From the NCBI GenBank assembly GCA_046590705.1, contig JBKJUK010000190.1, positions 1 to 43,797 on the forward strand: a DNA stretch of 43,797 nucleotides, in the 5' to 3' direction. The position numbers and the translations under genes are program-made. Shown one piece after another: positions 15,978-23,773 of the stretch. Numbering within the stretch: the first letter of the stretch is position 1; each line of letters begins with the position of its first letter. The DNA comes from JBKJUK01 sp046590705. GTDB lineage: Bacteria > Acidobacteriota > Thermoanaerobaculia > Gp7-AA8. The notes under the pieces were generated by a model. That model was not told the origin of the DNA. It saw only the letters and a program-made list of their open reading frames with translations, and ran no database searches.

Positions 15978-17200
15978 GACTCGACAGTGCTGCGATATTC
16001 GATCAGTGCTTCCCTCAACAACACCACTGCTCGCCGCAGCGCGTCTGCCTTGAGCACGTAGGCAATGCGCACCTCGTTCGACCCTGCTCCCGCGGTCGAG
16101 TAGAAACCCTGCGCTGGTGCAACCATCACCGTTTCACCATCACGCTGGAAATCACTGAGCAGCCACTGCGCAAAACGCTCGCTGTCCTTCACCGGCAGCC
16201 GAACAATGAGGTAGAACGCGCCTTCGGGCTTCCTCACGAACAGCCCGGAAATCTTCGAGAGCTCCTCGAAAAGTACGTCGCGGCGCATCTGGTACTCGGC
16301 CACCGAGTCGCGTGTGTATTCCTCTCCGAGACTCATGGCGCCGATGGCGATCAACTGCGCAAGACGTGGCGGCGAGAGGCGCCCTTGAGCCATGCGGAGG
16401 CATGCGTCGTAGACCTGTCGATTCCTGGTGACGAGACAGCCAAGTCGGATTCCACAGGCGCTGTAACGCTTGGAAAGACTGTCGATGACGATCACTCTGT
16501 CGCTGAACTCGGTCAGCGACAGCGTCGTGAAGGGTTTCTTTCCGTCGTAAACGAATTCGCGATAGACCTCATCGACGACAAGAAACAGATTCCTCTCCGC
16601 ACAGAAGCGCGCCACATCGAGAAGCTCCTCCTCGGTGTACACCGCGCCGGTCGGATTGTTCGGGCTGCACAACATCACCACTCGGGTGCGAGGGGTAAGC
16701 TGCTTTTCCCATTCGTCGCGGGCCGGCATTCTGAAACCGTCCTCGACATGCGTCGGCACGGTCACAAGCTTCACCCCGGCCATGCCGGCGAAGGCTGCAT
16801 AGTTCGCATAGAACGGCTCAGTCACCAGTAGTTCGTCGCCACTGTCGCAACAGGCCAGCAGGGCGAAAAGAATCGCCTCACTGCCTCCGGTGGTGGCGAT
16901 GATCTCTCCAGCCGAAAGCTCGACCGCGATCTTGCGGTAATAGTGCTGAAGCGACTCGATGAATTCAGGGATCCCCGCGGAAGGCGAATACTCGTAGACC
17001 ACCTCATTGATCTGCTGCAGACGTTCGCGCATGCATGCGGGAGTCTCAAGATCAGGCTGGCCGATGTTCAGGTGGTAAACGTGGGTTCCCCTTTTCTTTG
17101 CAGCGTCTGCGAAGGGGGCCAGTTTTCGGATGGGCGAGTAAGGAAGGGCCTCGGCGCGGGAAGAGACCACCGGGCTTTTTGACGTTGTCGCTTGAGACAT
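15974..17200 (-). CDS. Class I/II pyridoxal-phosphate aminotransferase
   Basis: The protein has 408 residues, typical of fold-type I aspartate/alanine-type aminotransferases. Visible landmarks are NIGQPDLETP near the N-terminus, ATTGGSEAIL for cofactor phosphate binding, CSPNNPTGAVY with the cofactor-binding Asn, VVDEVYREFVYDG, and the Schiff-base lysine in DSLSKRYSACGIRLG (Lys244). The C-terminus keeps GSNEVRIAYV with the substrate-binding Arg. A good GGAGAAG ribosome binding site precedes the ATG. The exact amino-acid substrate is not certain; aspartate or a general amino acid:2-oxoglutarate pair is most likely. It is co-transcribed with the EVE gene. Confidence 0.92.
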   Translation of the reverse strand: MSQATTSKSPVVSSRAEALPYSPIRKLAPFADAAKKRGTHVYHLNIGQPDLETPACMRERLQQINEVVYEYSPSAGIPEFIESLQHYYRKIAVELSAGEIIATTGGSEAILFALLACCDSGDELLVTEPFYANYAAFAGMAGVKLVTVPTHVEDGFRMPARDEWEKQLTPRTRVVMLCSPNNPTGAVYTEEELLDVARFCAERNLFLVVDEVYREFVYDGKKPFTTLSLTEFSDRVIVIDSLSKRYSACGIRLGCLVTRNRQVYDACLRMAQGRLSPPRLAQLIAIGAMSLGEEYTRDSVAEYQMRRDVLFEELSKISGLFVRKPEGAFYLIVRLPVKDSERFAQWLLSDFQRDGETVMVAPAQGFYSTAGAGSNEVRIAYVLKADALRRAVVLLREALIEYRSTVES

Positions 17201-17352
17201 TCTCTTCTCCGGGATGAAGTATTCGTTGAAATCTATAGTTAAACGCTATTTGATAAGAGTTTGTGGTGCCTGCATAAGCAGCACCTATAGTAGCGTGACA
17301 TAACTGCTTCTTTTATTACGGTGTATTTAAAGTATTCTTATCGTTGCTAGTT
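17201..17352. other. AT-rich upstream region of the aminotransferase gene
   Basis: This stretch is clearly more AT-rich than its surroundings, as expected for a promoter region reading toward the aminotransferase at 17200. TATAGA on the minus strand near 17233-17238 could be a -10, but I cannot pair it with a good -35. An imperfect hairpin lies at about 17264-17284. Confidence 0.35.
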
Positions 17353-17438
17353 GTAGGGGCGCGTTGCGCGCGCCCGCTCTCCGTGCATTTTTCTGGATGG
17401 AACGGCCGAGGGAGCGGGCGAACGCAGTTCGCCCCTAC
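17353..17438. repeat. REP-like palindrome pair, family A, copy 1
   Basis: A 27-base unit beginning GTAGGGGCG and ending CGCCCGCTC (17353-17379) is followed 32 bases later by an inverted copy (17412-17438). Each unit is itself nearly palindromic in its centre. The same pair recurs at 29831-29910 and, with reversed arm order, at 39423-39511. It lies just after the stop of the binding-protein gene (minus strand). Confidence 0.8.
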
Positions 17439-17449
17439 GACTCGCTCGG

Positions 17450-18583
17450 CTACTTTTGTTCTGGCGTTACGCTTCCGGTCTGTACGAAGATTCCTTTCTG
17501 CACCTGGAAAACTGCCAGGGACTTTCTGGGATTCCTGTCAGCTTCCATAGTGATCTCCCCTGAGGCACCGGGGAAGCGCTTGATCTGTGTGAGCCCGTCT
17601 TTCAGAGTCGACACCTCTCCCCTCCCGGCATCCAGCGATGCCGCAATGAGCATCACCGCGTCGAAGGTCAACGCATTCGCCGAATCAGGAGCCGTTTTGT
17701 ATTTCTGCTGAAACTTCTGGACGAAGTCCGGCCTCGCGGAACGTTCCCCGCTCACGAAAAAGGACCCGTCGACATTCTCCCCGCCAATCTCGACGAGCTT
17801 TGGCGAATCCCAGCCGCTTCCACCAAGTAAAGGAAATTTGATGGCGACTTCCCGCGCCTGCGTGACGATCTGTGCGACGTCGGGGTAGTAGCCGGGAACG
17901 AAAAGTATATCGGGCCGACTCGCCGCGATCGCGGTGAGCTGCGCACGGAAATCGCTGTCGCCCTGTGAGTAATCGCGCTTGATGGTGATTACCCCTCCAC
18001 GAGCCACGAAGTAGCGTTCGAATTCCGCAGCAAGACCGGTCGAGTAGTCGTTGCGAACATCACGCAGAATCGCAGCACGCCGAGTACGAGGATTCCTCAG
18101 TGCCAGATCCGCCGCAGCCCGGGCCTCGTGATCGTCGGTCGCACAGACCCGAAATGCCAGCTTGCTCCGACGGGTCACCTCGATATTGCTGGCAGTAGGT
18201 GCCACCAGAGGAACCCCGTACTGCTCACACACCGGAACCATCGCCAGAGTCTTGGAAGAACTGTCGTTCCCGATGATCGCGCTCACTCCGTCCCGTGTGA
18301 TGAGTCGGGTCACGAGCGCCGCAGCATCTTCTGCTTTACCGCCATCGTCTTCAACGCGCAACACCAGCTGATATGGCCTCTGTCCCCGATTCACTTCCTC
18401 CACCGCGAGTTCAGCGCCTCGCCGGAGAGCCTCACCCCACGCAGCAGTGGGACCGCTCAGCCCCGCTACCAGCCCGATCTGAATGACCTTTCTCGTCTCT
18501 GCCTTCTCGCGCGGCGCACAGGACGCCAGCAGCAGCGAGATCGAGAGAAGCGTTACCAGGAGCCTCGGCATCGACTGCTTCAC
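17450..18583 (-). CDS. Periplasmic ligand-binding lipoprotein, branched-chain amino acid (LivJ/K) type
   Basis: The protein has 377 residues. The signal peptide ends in a lipobox LLAS-C with Cys22 as the lipidated residue. The mature part begins IQIGLVAGLSGPTAAWGEALRRGAELAVEEVN, the classic opening of the Peripla_BP_6 family, with IIGNDSSS and PLVAPTASN as ligand-pocket segments. Such proteins capture amino acids or small organic acids for ABC importers. No LivHMGF permease or ATPase genes are adjacent, so it is an orphan receptor whose partner must lie elsewhere. Its start overlaps the stop of the DUF4442-like gene by four bases. Confidence 0.9.
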   Translation of the reverse strand: MKQSMPRLLVTLLSISLLLASCAPREKAETRKVIQIGLVAGLSGPTAAWGEALRRGAELAVEEVNRGQRPYQLVLRVEDDGGKAEDAAALVTRLITRDGVSAIIGNDSSSKTLAMVPVCEQYGVPLVAPTASNIEVTRRSKLAFRVCATDDHEARAAADLALRNPRTRRAAILRDVRNDYSTGLAAEFERYFVARGGVITIKRDYSQGDSDFRAQLTAIAASRPDILFVPGYYPDVAQIVTQAREVAIKFPLLGGSGWDSPKLVEIGGENVDGSFFVSGERSARPDFVQKFQQKYKTAPDSANALTFDAVMLIAASLDAGRGEVSTLKDGLTQIKRFPGASGEITMEADRNPRKSLAVFQVQKGIFVQTGSVTPEQK

Positions 18584-19059
18584 TTTCTGCTCTTCTTCAG
18601 CGACAGCGTCAGCGTGAAGGTCGCTACCGGATCAGACTCTGACACGGATGGCACATACGCCGATATCGTGAGCGATTCACTCACACGCTCGCCGCTTTCG
18701 ATAGCACGCTGCACCAGCGCACGCACAAGTTCACCCTGATCGTTGACGAAGTGGACGTCACCTTCGGCGCGTCGAAGAAACTGCGCGCTGAAGTCGGCGA
18801 AGATCAGGGAGACACGTTCTCCGCTTGCATCGATCGCGCGCATGGCCAGGAGTCCGCCCGCGCAGTCAGCGCCCGCACACAGCGCAGCAAAGTACATCGA
18901 ACCGAGATGGTTTTTCGTGCGCCGACGTAGGGGAATTCGAATCACACATTCACGGTCGTCCAGTTTCACGACGGATGGACGCACGAAGAAAAGAAGCGGA
19001 ACTTTCGTAAACGACCAGAACCAGAGGAATCGAGTCTCGCGCCAGGCAATCGAAGACAT
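18580..19059 (-). CDS. DUF4442-like hotdog-fold protein (possible thioesterase)
   Basis: The protein has 159 residues. The pattern of an N-terminal helix, then KVPLLFFVRPSVVKLDD, VIRIPLRRRTKNHLGSMYFAALCAGADCAGGLLAM and IFADFSAQFLRRAEGDVHF, matches DUF4442/YiiD-C-like hotdog proteins. In these, NHxGSxY-type segments form the acyl-thioester site. The substrate is unknown. It is translationally coupled to the following lipoprotein gene by a four-base overlap. No hydrolytic residue can be assigned with certainty. Confidence 0.75.
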   Translation of the reverse strand: MSSIAWRETRFLWFWSFTKVPLLFFVRPSVVKLDDRECVIRIPLRRRTKNHLGSMYFAALCAGADCAGGLLAMRAIDASGERVSLIFADFSAQFLRRAEGDVHFVNDQGELVRALVQRAIESGERVSESLTISAYVPSVSESDPVATFTLTLSLKKSRK

Positions 19060-19086
19060 TCGCTCACTATGCCCGAATCAGCGGAT

Positions 19087-19272
19087 ACGTTCCAGCGTTG
19101 ACGCAGCAACGCTGGAACGTGACCGAACTGCGTCGCGAGTAATCCTGCGGTGATGGAAGGCCAGCTTACTGTCGCAGTAAGCGCAGTCTCTCCCTTCAGA
19201 GCGAGGCCCAAAGTCGAAAACTTTGGCCACGTCTGCGGAGCGGCGCTTCGTGGCCGGAGTTTTCAACTCCGG
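19087..19272. repeat. Series of five short hairpins
   Basis: Successive stems are at 19087-19120 (14 bp perfect, six-base loop), 19164-19182 (7 bp), 19208-19226 (7 bp), 19225-19255 (7 bp, GGCCACG/CGTGGCC) and 19254-19272 (8 bp). Some share bases, so alternative foldings exist. The stretch lies between the uxs gene and the DUF4442-like gene on the minus strand. The first hairpin could be a terminator without a U-tract; the rest look like decayed palindromic repeats. Confidence 0.55.
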
Positions 19273-19315
19273 TACCCGTCCCGGCTTCAGCTGTGAAGAC
19301 AATCACTGCCGTGAA

Positions 19316-20275
19316 TCAGACACGCGCCGAGGCATCGTCGCGTTCGACGGCGCCGCGGAAGAACTCGATGGTTCGCGTGAGCCCTTCGTCGAGACCGACT
19401 TTTGGCTCCCATTCCAGGAGTGTTCTGGCGCGGGTGATGTCAGGACGTCTGATCTTCGGGTCATCGACCGGCAGAGGATGAAACTCGATGGTGGACGACG
19501 AACCGGTAAGTCGCTTGATTGCTTCAGCGAACTGCAGCACGGTCATCTCGCCCGGATTTCCGATGTTCACCGGATCACGCTCATCCGACATGAGCAGCCG
19601 GTAGATGCCCTCGATGAGATCAGAAACATAGCAGAAAGATCTGGTCTGCGAACCGTCGCCGAAGACGGTCATGGGCTGATTGCGCAGAGCCTGCGACACG
19701 AACGCAGGAACCACCCTGCCATCACGCAAACGCATGCGCTCACCGTAGGTGTTGAAGATTCGAACGATGCGGGTCTCGACTCCATGGAAGCGGTGATATG
19801 CCATGGTCATCGCTTCCGCGAATCGCTTCGCTTCGTCGTAGACACCGCGCGGGCCGACTGGATTCACATTCCCCCAGTAGTCTTCCGTTTGGGGATGGAT
19901 CAGGGGATCGCCGTACACTTCAGACGTCGATGCGATGAGAAAGCGTGCGTTCTTCTCCTTCGCGACTCCGAGAGTCTTGTGCGTTCCCAGCGAACCTACT
20001 TTCAGCGTTTGAATTGGTTTCTCGAGGTAGTCGATAGGACTGGCTGGAGATGCGAAATGGAGAACATAGTCCAGCGGGCCGTCGATCTCGATTTCGTTGG
20101 TCACGTCGTGTTCTACGAAGCTGAATCCATCGCTTCCCACCAGATGACGAATGTTGTCGGGTGAGCCGGTCAGGAAGTTGTCCATGCAGATGACTTCGTG
20201 GCCTCTCGCCAGGAAGAGATCGCACAGATGCGAGCCGAGAAATCCTGCACCGCCGGTGATCAGCGCTTTACCCAT
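19316..20275 (-). CDS. uxs: UDP-glucuronate decarboxylase (UDP-xylose synthase) family SDR
   Basis: I start at the ATG at 20275, which shares one base with the ugd stop (TGATG). A longer frame adds 17 residues that precede the Rossmann motif without purpose. The product has 319 residues: GGAGFLGSH for NAD binding, DNFLTGSPDNI, HFASPASPIDY, STSEVYGDP and the catalytic YDEAKR (Tyr-x-x-x-Lys). RIFNTYGERM and GDGSQTRSFCYVSDLIEGI are typical of UXS. The enzyme oxidises and decarboxylates UDP-glucuronate to UDP-xylose or the 4-keto-pentose. The adjacent ugd makes its substrate, which strongly supports this over other NDP-sugar dehydratases. Confidence 0.9.
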   Translation of the reverse strand: MGKALITGGAGFLGSHLCDLFLARGHEVICMDNFLTGSPDNIRHLVGSDGFSFVEHDVTNEIEIDGPLDYVLHFASPASPIDYLEKPIQTLKVGSLGTHKTLGVAKEKNARFLIASTSEVYGDPLIHPQTEDYWGNVNPVGPRGVYDEAKRFAEAMTMAYHRFHGVETRIVRIFNTYGERMRLRDGRVVPAFVSQALRNQPMTVFGDGSQTRSFCYVSDLIEGIYRLLMSDERDPVNIGNPGEMTVLQFAEAIKRLTGSSSTIEFHPLPVDDPKIRRPDITRARTLLEWEPKVGLDEGLTRTIEFFRGAVERDDASARV

Positions 20276-21606
20276 CAGCTGTTCACCTCGCGAAGCGACG
20301 GCAACGTTCCAGCTCGACCGACACAACTGTATGAGAAGCCAGCCTCGGCCATTCTTTTCGGGTCATAAAGATTGCGCAGATCGACCAGGATTGGCCGGTT
20401 CAATTGCTTGCGGATTCGATCGAAATTCAATGCCCGAAATTCGTTCCACTCAGTACAGATGACCAGGGCGTCGCAGTGCTCTGCGGTTTCGTAGGCATCC
20501 TTACAGAACACCAGGTTCTCGAAGAATTCTCCAGCACGATTCATGGCCTCGGGATCGTAGGCGCGTACGGCAGCACCTCGCTCCTGCAAGCCGTGAATCA
20601 GCGGGATCGATGGCGAGTCTCGCATGTCATCCGTCTCCGGCTTGAAGGCAAGACCTAGCACACCAATGGTGGCCCCTTTCAATTCTCCGACAGCCTCGGC
20701 GACCTTGTCCACCATTCGGCGTTTGATGCGCTCATTCACTTCCATCACCGACTCCATGATCTCGAAACGCACACCTGCTTTGCGTGCGATGTCGGCCAGA
20801 GCGGAGCTGTCCTTCGGGAAGCAGGAACCGCCGTAGCCAGGACCGGCCTGCAGAAACTTCGAACCGATGCGGTGGTCGAGTCCCATTCCTCTGGCGACAT
20901 CCTGCACATCGGCCCCGACACGCTCGCAGAGAAGTGCGACCTCGTTGATGAAGGAGATCTTCGTCGCCAGGAAACCGTTGGATGCGTACTTGATCAGTTC
21001 GGAAGATTCGACATTGGTGACCACGAACGGGATTTCCAGCGAATGCAGAGGAGCGTAGATTTCTTTCATCAAGGCCACTGCTTCTTCATCAGAAGCCCCG
21101 ATGACGACGCGATCCGGCTTCATGAAATCTTCGATGGCCGAACCCTCTCTGAGAAATTCTGGATTCGACACTACGGACGCTTTGAATTCGCTCTTCGATT
21201 CACTCAGGATTTCGGCGATTTTTCTGCCGGTTCCGATTGGAACAGTCGACTTGGTGATGATCAGTTTGGGGCCGTTGATGTGTTTTGCGATCGAGCGGGC
21301 CACATCGCTGACAAAAGTCATGTCTGCTGAACCATCCGCGGCTGGAGGGGTTCCGACGGCGATGAAGATGGCCCGCGAACCCTTGATGGTCGCCTCGAGA
21401 TCCGTAGTGAAACTCAGCCGGCCCTCGCTGACGTTTCTCGAGACGATGGCATCGAGACCCGGCTCGTAGATTGGTATCTCTCCGCGGTTCAGCGCTTCGA
21501 TCTTGCGGCTGTCAATATCCGCGCAGACGACTTCGTTTCCGAAGTCCGAAAGTCCTGCACCTGTAACCAGACCGACGTACCCGGTTCCGATGACTCCAAT
21601 ATTCAA
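20275..21606 (-). CDS. ugd: UDP-glucose 6-dehydrogenase
   Basis: The protein has 443 residues. The Rossmann motif is GTGYVGLVTG at the N-terminus. The catalytic cysteine lies in GPGYGGSCFPKD (Cys262). The remaining hallmarks are IITKSTVPIGTG, NPEFLREGSAIEDF, and GLAFKPETDDMRDSPS in the C-terminal domain. The enzyme makes UDP-glucuronate from UDP-glucose with two NAD+. It is followed, with a one-base overlap, by uxs, so UDP-glucuronate is passed to UDP-xylose. Upstream, only 24 bases separate it from mlaD, so it probably shares the mla transcript. Confidence 0.95.
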   Translation of the reverse strand: MNIGVIGTGYVGLVTGAGLSDFGNEVVCADIDSRKIEALNRGEIPIYEPGLDAIVSRNVSEGRLSFTTDLEATIKGSRAIFIAVGTPPAADGSADMTFVSDVARSIAKHINGPKLIITKSTVPIGTGRKIAEILSESKSEFKASVVSNPEFLREGSAIEDFMKPDRVVIGASDEEAVALMKEIYAPLHSLEIPFVVTNVESSELIKYASNGFLATKISFINEVALLCERVGADVQDVARGMGLDHRIGSKFLQAGPGYGGSCFPKDSSALADIARKAGVRFEIMESVMEVNERIKRRMVDKVAEAVGELKGATIGVLGLAFKPETDDMRDSPSIPLIHGLQERGAAVRAYDPEAMNRAGEFFENLVFCKDAYETAEHCDALVICTEWNEFRALNFDRIRKQLNRPILVDLRNLYDPKRMAEAGFSYSCVGRAGTLPSLREVNS

Positions 21607-21630
21607 GGAAGACGCTCCTGAAACGCGAGA

Positions 21631-22941
21631 CTACGAGTTTGAATGCGGGGCATTATCCGCTGGATTTGTATTCGTTGCAGCTGGCGGCGCCGAAGTATCC
21701 GTCGCAGGCGGCGGAGGCGGCTCGACCTTCGGCGGCGCAGCCTCCTCCTGCGTCGGTTTCGCTGGCGAAGATTTGGAAGGCGGAGCCGGCTTCTCAGTCT
21801 CGTACCGTTTCTCGATCCCGCTCTGCTGACGGTTCCTGATAAACCAGCGAAGCAACTTCGATTCATTTACGCCGATGAGGATGTCGTTGACCGCTTCGTA
21901 CATCGACGGATCAGAAATGAGTCTGCCTGCCGTTCCCTCACCTTCGTTCAGCTTCCTGGCCACCTCGGTCAGGCGTTTGACGAACACCCGGAATTCGCCC
22001 AGCATCTGCTCGGCGTATTCGCGGTCGTTGACGAGCCGCGGGACGAGACCTTCACCGGTCTTCAACCCATCGCTGAACGTGGAAAGATTCTCAGAGGTAA
22101 TGCGGAGGTTGTCCACGACTTCGTAGACGCGCCGCTTTCCTTCGGGGTCATTCAGCAGAGCAGGAATCGCTCCCTGGCCTGACTCGAACCCGGACTGCAC
22201 GTTCCTTGTGATGATCTGCAGTGATTTCACGGAAGCGCTGAGCGACGTCGATAGTTCGTTCGCGTAGGGCTCGTCGTAGATGAATTTTCCAGCCACTCCC
22301 TGACCCGACTCGATCTGTTTCAGCACGCCCTCGGCGCGATCGAGCGTTCCGAGAAAGGCATCGGTCAGGCGCTGCTGACCTTTCGGGCTGCTGGTGAGTT
22401 CGCCGATCAGGCCTTCGCCACGGTCAATACGCGCCAGAATCTTCTTGAGCGAGTAAGTCAGCTCGACTACGTTCTCGACTACGTCTCCGCCCGAAGCGAT
22501 CAGCTGGTCCACGTTCGCGCCCTTCTGCGCGAGAATGATTCCGCCTGGCGGGATCGCTGGGAGATTCGGGCTGCCGGGAGAAACCTCGATGTAGCTGTCG
22601 GCTGCGATCAATCCCAGCTTTTTGATCCGGACTCGCGAATCCTGTCGAATGCGCGCAGAGAATTTCTTCTCGATCGAAATGGTGATGTCGACCTTCTTCT
22701 CTTTCGGGTCACTGGGCAGGCGGATATCAGTCACCGACCCTACCGTGACTCCAGTCAACTGCACAGGATTCCCCTCTGCCAGGCCGGAGACGTTCTCCAG
22801 GCTCACGTTGTAAGAGTACTTGCGGGAGAAGAGCTTCTGCTCGGATCCGATGAAGAAAAGGAACGTCATCGCCGTGAGCAGGCTGACAGCGACTACCGCA
22901 CCCACTCTGATTAGTTTTGAAACGTCGTTAGTCTTAGCCAT
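21631..22941 (-). CDS. mlaD: MCE-family lipid-transport protein (MlaD-like)
   Basis: I start at the ATG at 22941, which has AAGGAAAG upstream and begins a cytoplasmic stub plus one transmembrane helix (AVVAVSLLTAMTFLFFIGS). The upstream frame extension overlaps mlaF. The product has 436 residues. The MCE domain (about 38-115) has YNVSLENVSGLAEGNPVQLTGV and GLIAADSYIEV. A long helical region (about 130-360) with repeated GxGxxGxL-type segments (GEGLIGELTS, GEGTAGRLISDP) is typical of MCE proteins that form helical tubes. The tail is Pro/Ala-rich. With MlaE and MlaF it should form an inner-membrane phospholipid transporter. It is longer than E. coli MlaD (about 180 residues) and closer to LetB/PqiB/Mce-type tunnels. 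Confidence 0.88.
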   Translation of the reverse strand: MAKTNDVSKLIRVGAVVAVSLLTAMTFLFFIGSEQKLFSRKYSYNVSLENVSGLAEGNPVQLTGVTVGSVTDIRLPSDPKEKKVDITISIEKKFSARIRQDSRVRIKKLGLIAADSYIEVSPGSPNLPAIPPGGIILAQKGANVDQLIASGGDVVENVVELTYSLKKILARIDRGEGLIGELTSSPKGQQRLTDAFLGTLDRAEGVLKQIESGQGVAGKFIYDEPYANELSTSLSASVKSLQIITRNVQSGFESGQGAIPALLNDPEGKRRVYEVVDNLRITSENLSTFSDGLKTGEGLVPRLVNDREYAEQMLGEFRVFVKRLTEVARKLNEGEGTAGRLISDPSMYEAVNDILIGVNESKLLRWFIRNRQQSGIEKRYETEKPAPPSKSSPAKPTQEEAAPPKVEPPPPPATDTSAPPAATNTNPADNAPHSNS

Positions 22942-22948
22942 ACTTTCC

Positions 22949-23773
22949 TTATGCAGGTTTACGCTGAGCAGCAACGACGTTCGAGGTCTCGAGAAACTCG
23001 CTAAGCATCGGATGGTCGCTCTGGCGTGCTTCATCCATCGTTCCGATCCACTCGAATACGCCTTTGTTGAGAAAGGCAATCCTGTCGCCTACGAAAAAGG
23101 CAGACTGGATGTCGTGCGTCACTACAACTGAGGTGATGCTCAGCTTCCGTTGGAGATTGACGATCAACTCGTTGATTTTATGAGAAGTAATGGGATCGAG
23201 CCCGGTGGTAGGCTCGTCGTAGAGTATGGCCTGCGGTTCCAGCACGACCGACCTGGCCAGCCCGACACGCTTACGCATTCCGCCGGAAAGATCGACCGGC
23301 ATCAGCTCTTCCGTCCCTGGAAGGTCGACCAGTTCCAGCTTGTCCCGGACGATTTTGCTCAGCTCTTCACCACGAATCTGTGTGTGCTCGAGCAATGGAA
23401 AAGCGATGTTCTCGAACACGGTCATCGAGTCGAAGAGTGCTCCACTCTGAAACAGCATGCCGAACTTCTTTCGAACCCGATAAAGTTCCTGCTCGGGAAG
23501 ATCGGTGATGTCTTCACCTTCCACCAGCACACGCCCTCGGTCGGGTCTCTCGAGTCCCAGCATGTGACGAATGGTCACGGACTTTCCAGTCCCCGAGCCA
23601 CCCAGGATCACCAGGACCTCGCCGCGATAGACCTCGAGATCGACGCCTTTCAGTACGTCTTTCTTGCCATAGGATTTGTAGATGTCCTTGAATTCAACAA
23701 AGACGTCGCGGGTCTGACTGCGCCTTTCGGGCGTCTCACGATCGAGCGTGCGGCGGTCGAGATTCTCACTCAT
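22949..23773 (-). CDS. mlaF: ABC transporter ATPase of the Mla lipid-transport system
   Basis: The ATG at 23773 overlaps the mlaE stop (ATGA), giving 274 residues; longer frames are antisense-like extensions into mlaE. A charged N-terminal stretch of about 20 residues precedes the ABC domain. Walker A is GGSGTGKS, the signature is LSGGMRKRVGLAR, Walker B is ILYDEPTTGLDP, and the H-loop is VVTHDIQS. MFQSGALFDSMTVFENI is characteristic of MlaF rather than drug exporters. The C-terminus ends shortly after WIGTMDEARQSDHPMLSEFL, also typical of MlaF. mlaD follows seven bases later. Confidence 0.95.
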   Translation of the reverse strand: MSENLDRRTLDRETPERRSQTRDVFVEFKDIYKSYGKKDVLKGVDLEVYRGEVLVILGGSGTGKSVTIRHMLGLERPDRGRVLVEGEDITDLPEQELYRVRKKFGMLFQSGALFDSMTVFENIAFPLLEHTQIRGEELSKIVRDKLELVDLPGTEELMPVDLSGGMRKRVGLARSVVLEPQAILYDEPTTGLDPITSHKINELIVNLQRKLSITSVVVTHDIQSAFFVGDRIAFLNKGVFEWIGTMDEARQSDHPMLSEFLETSNVVAAQRKPA

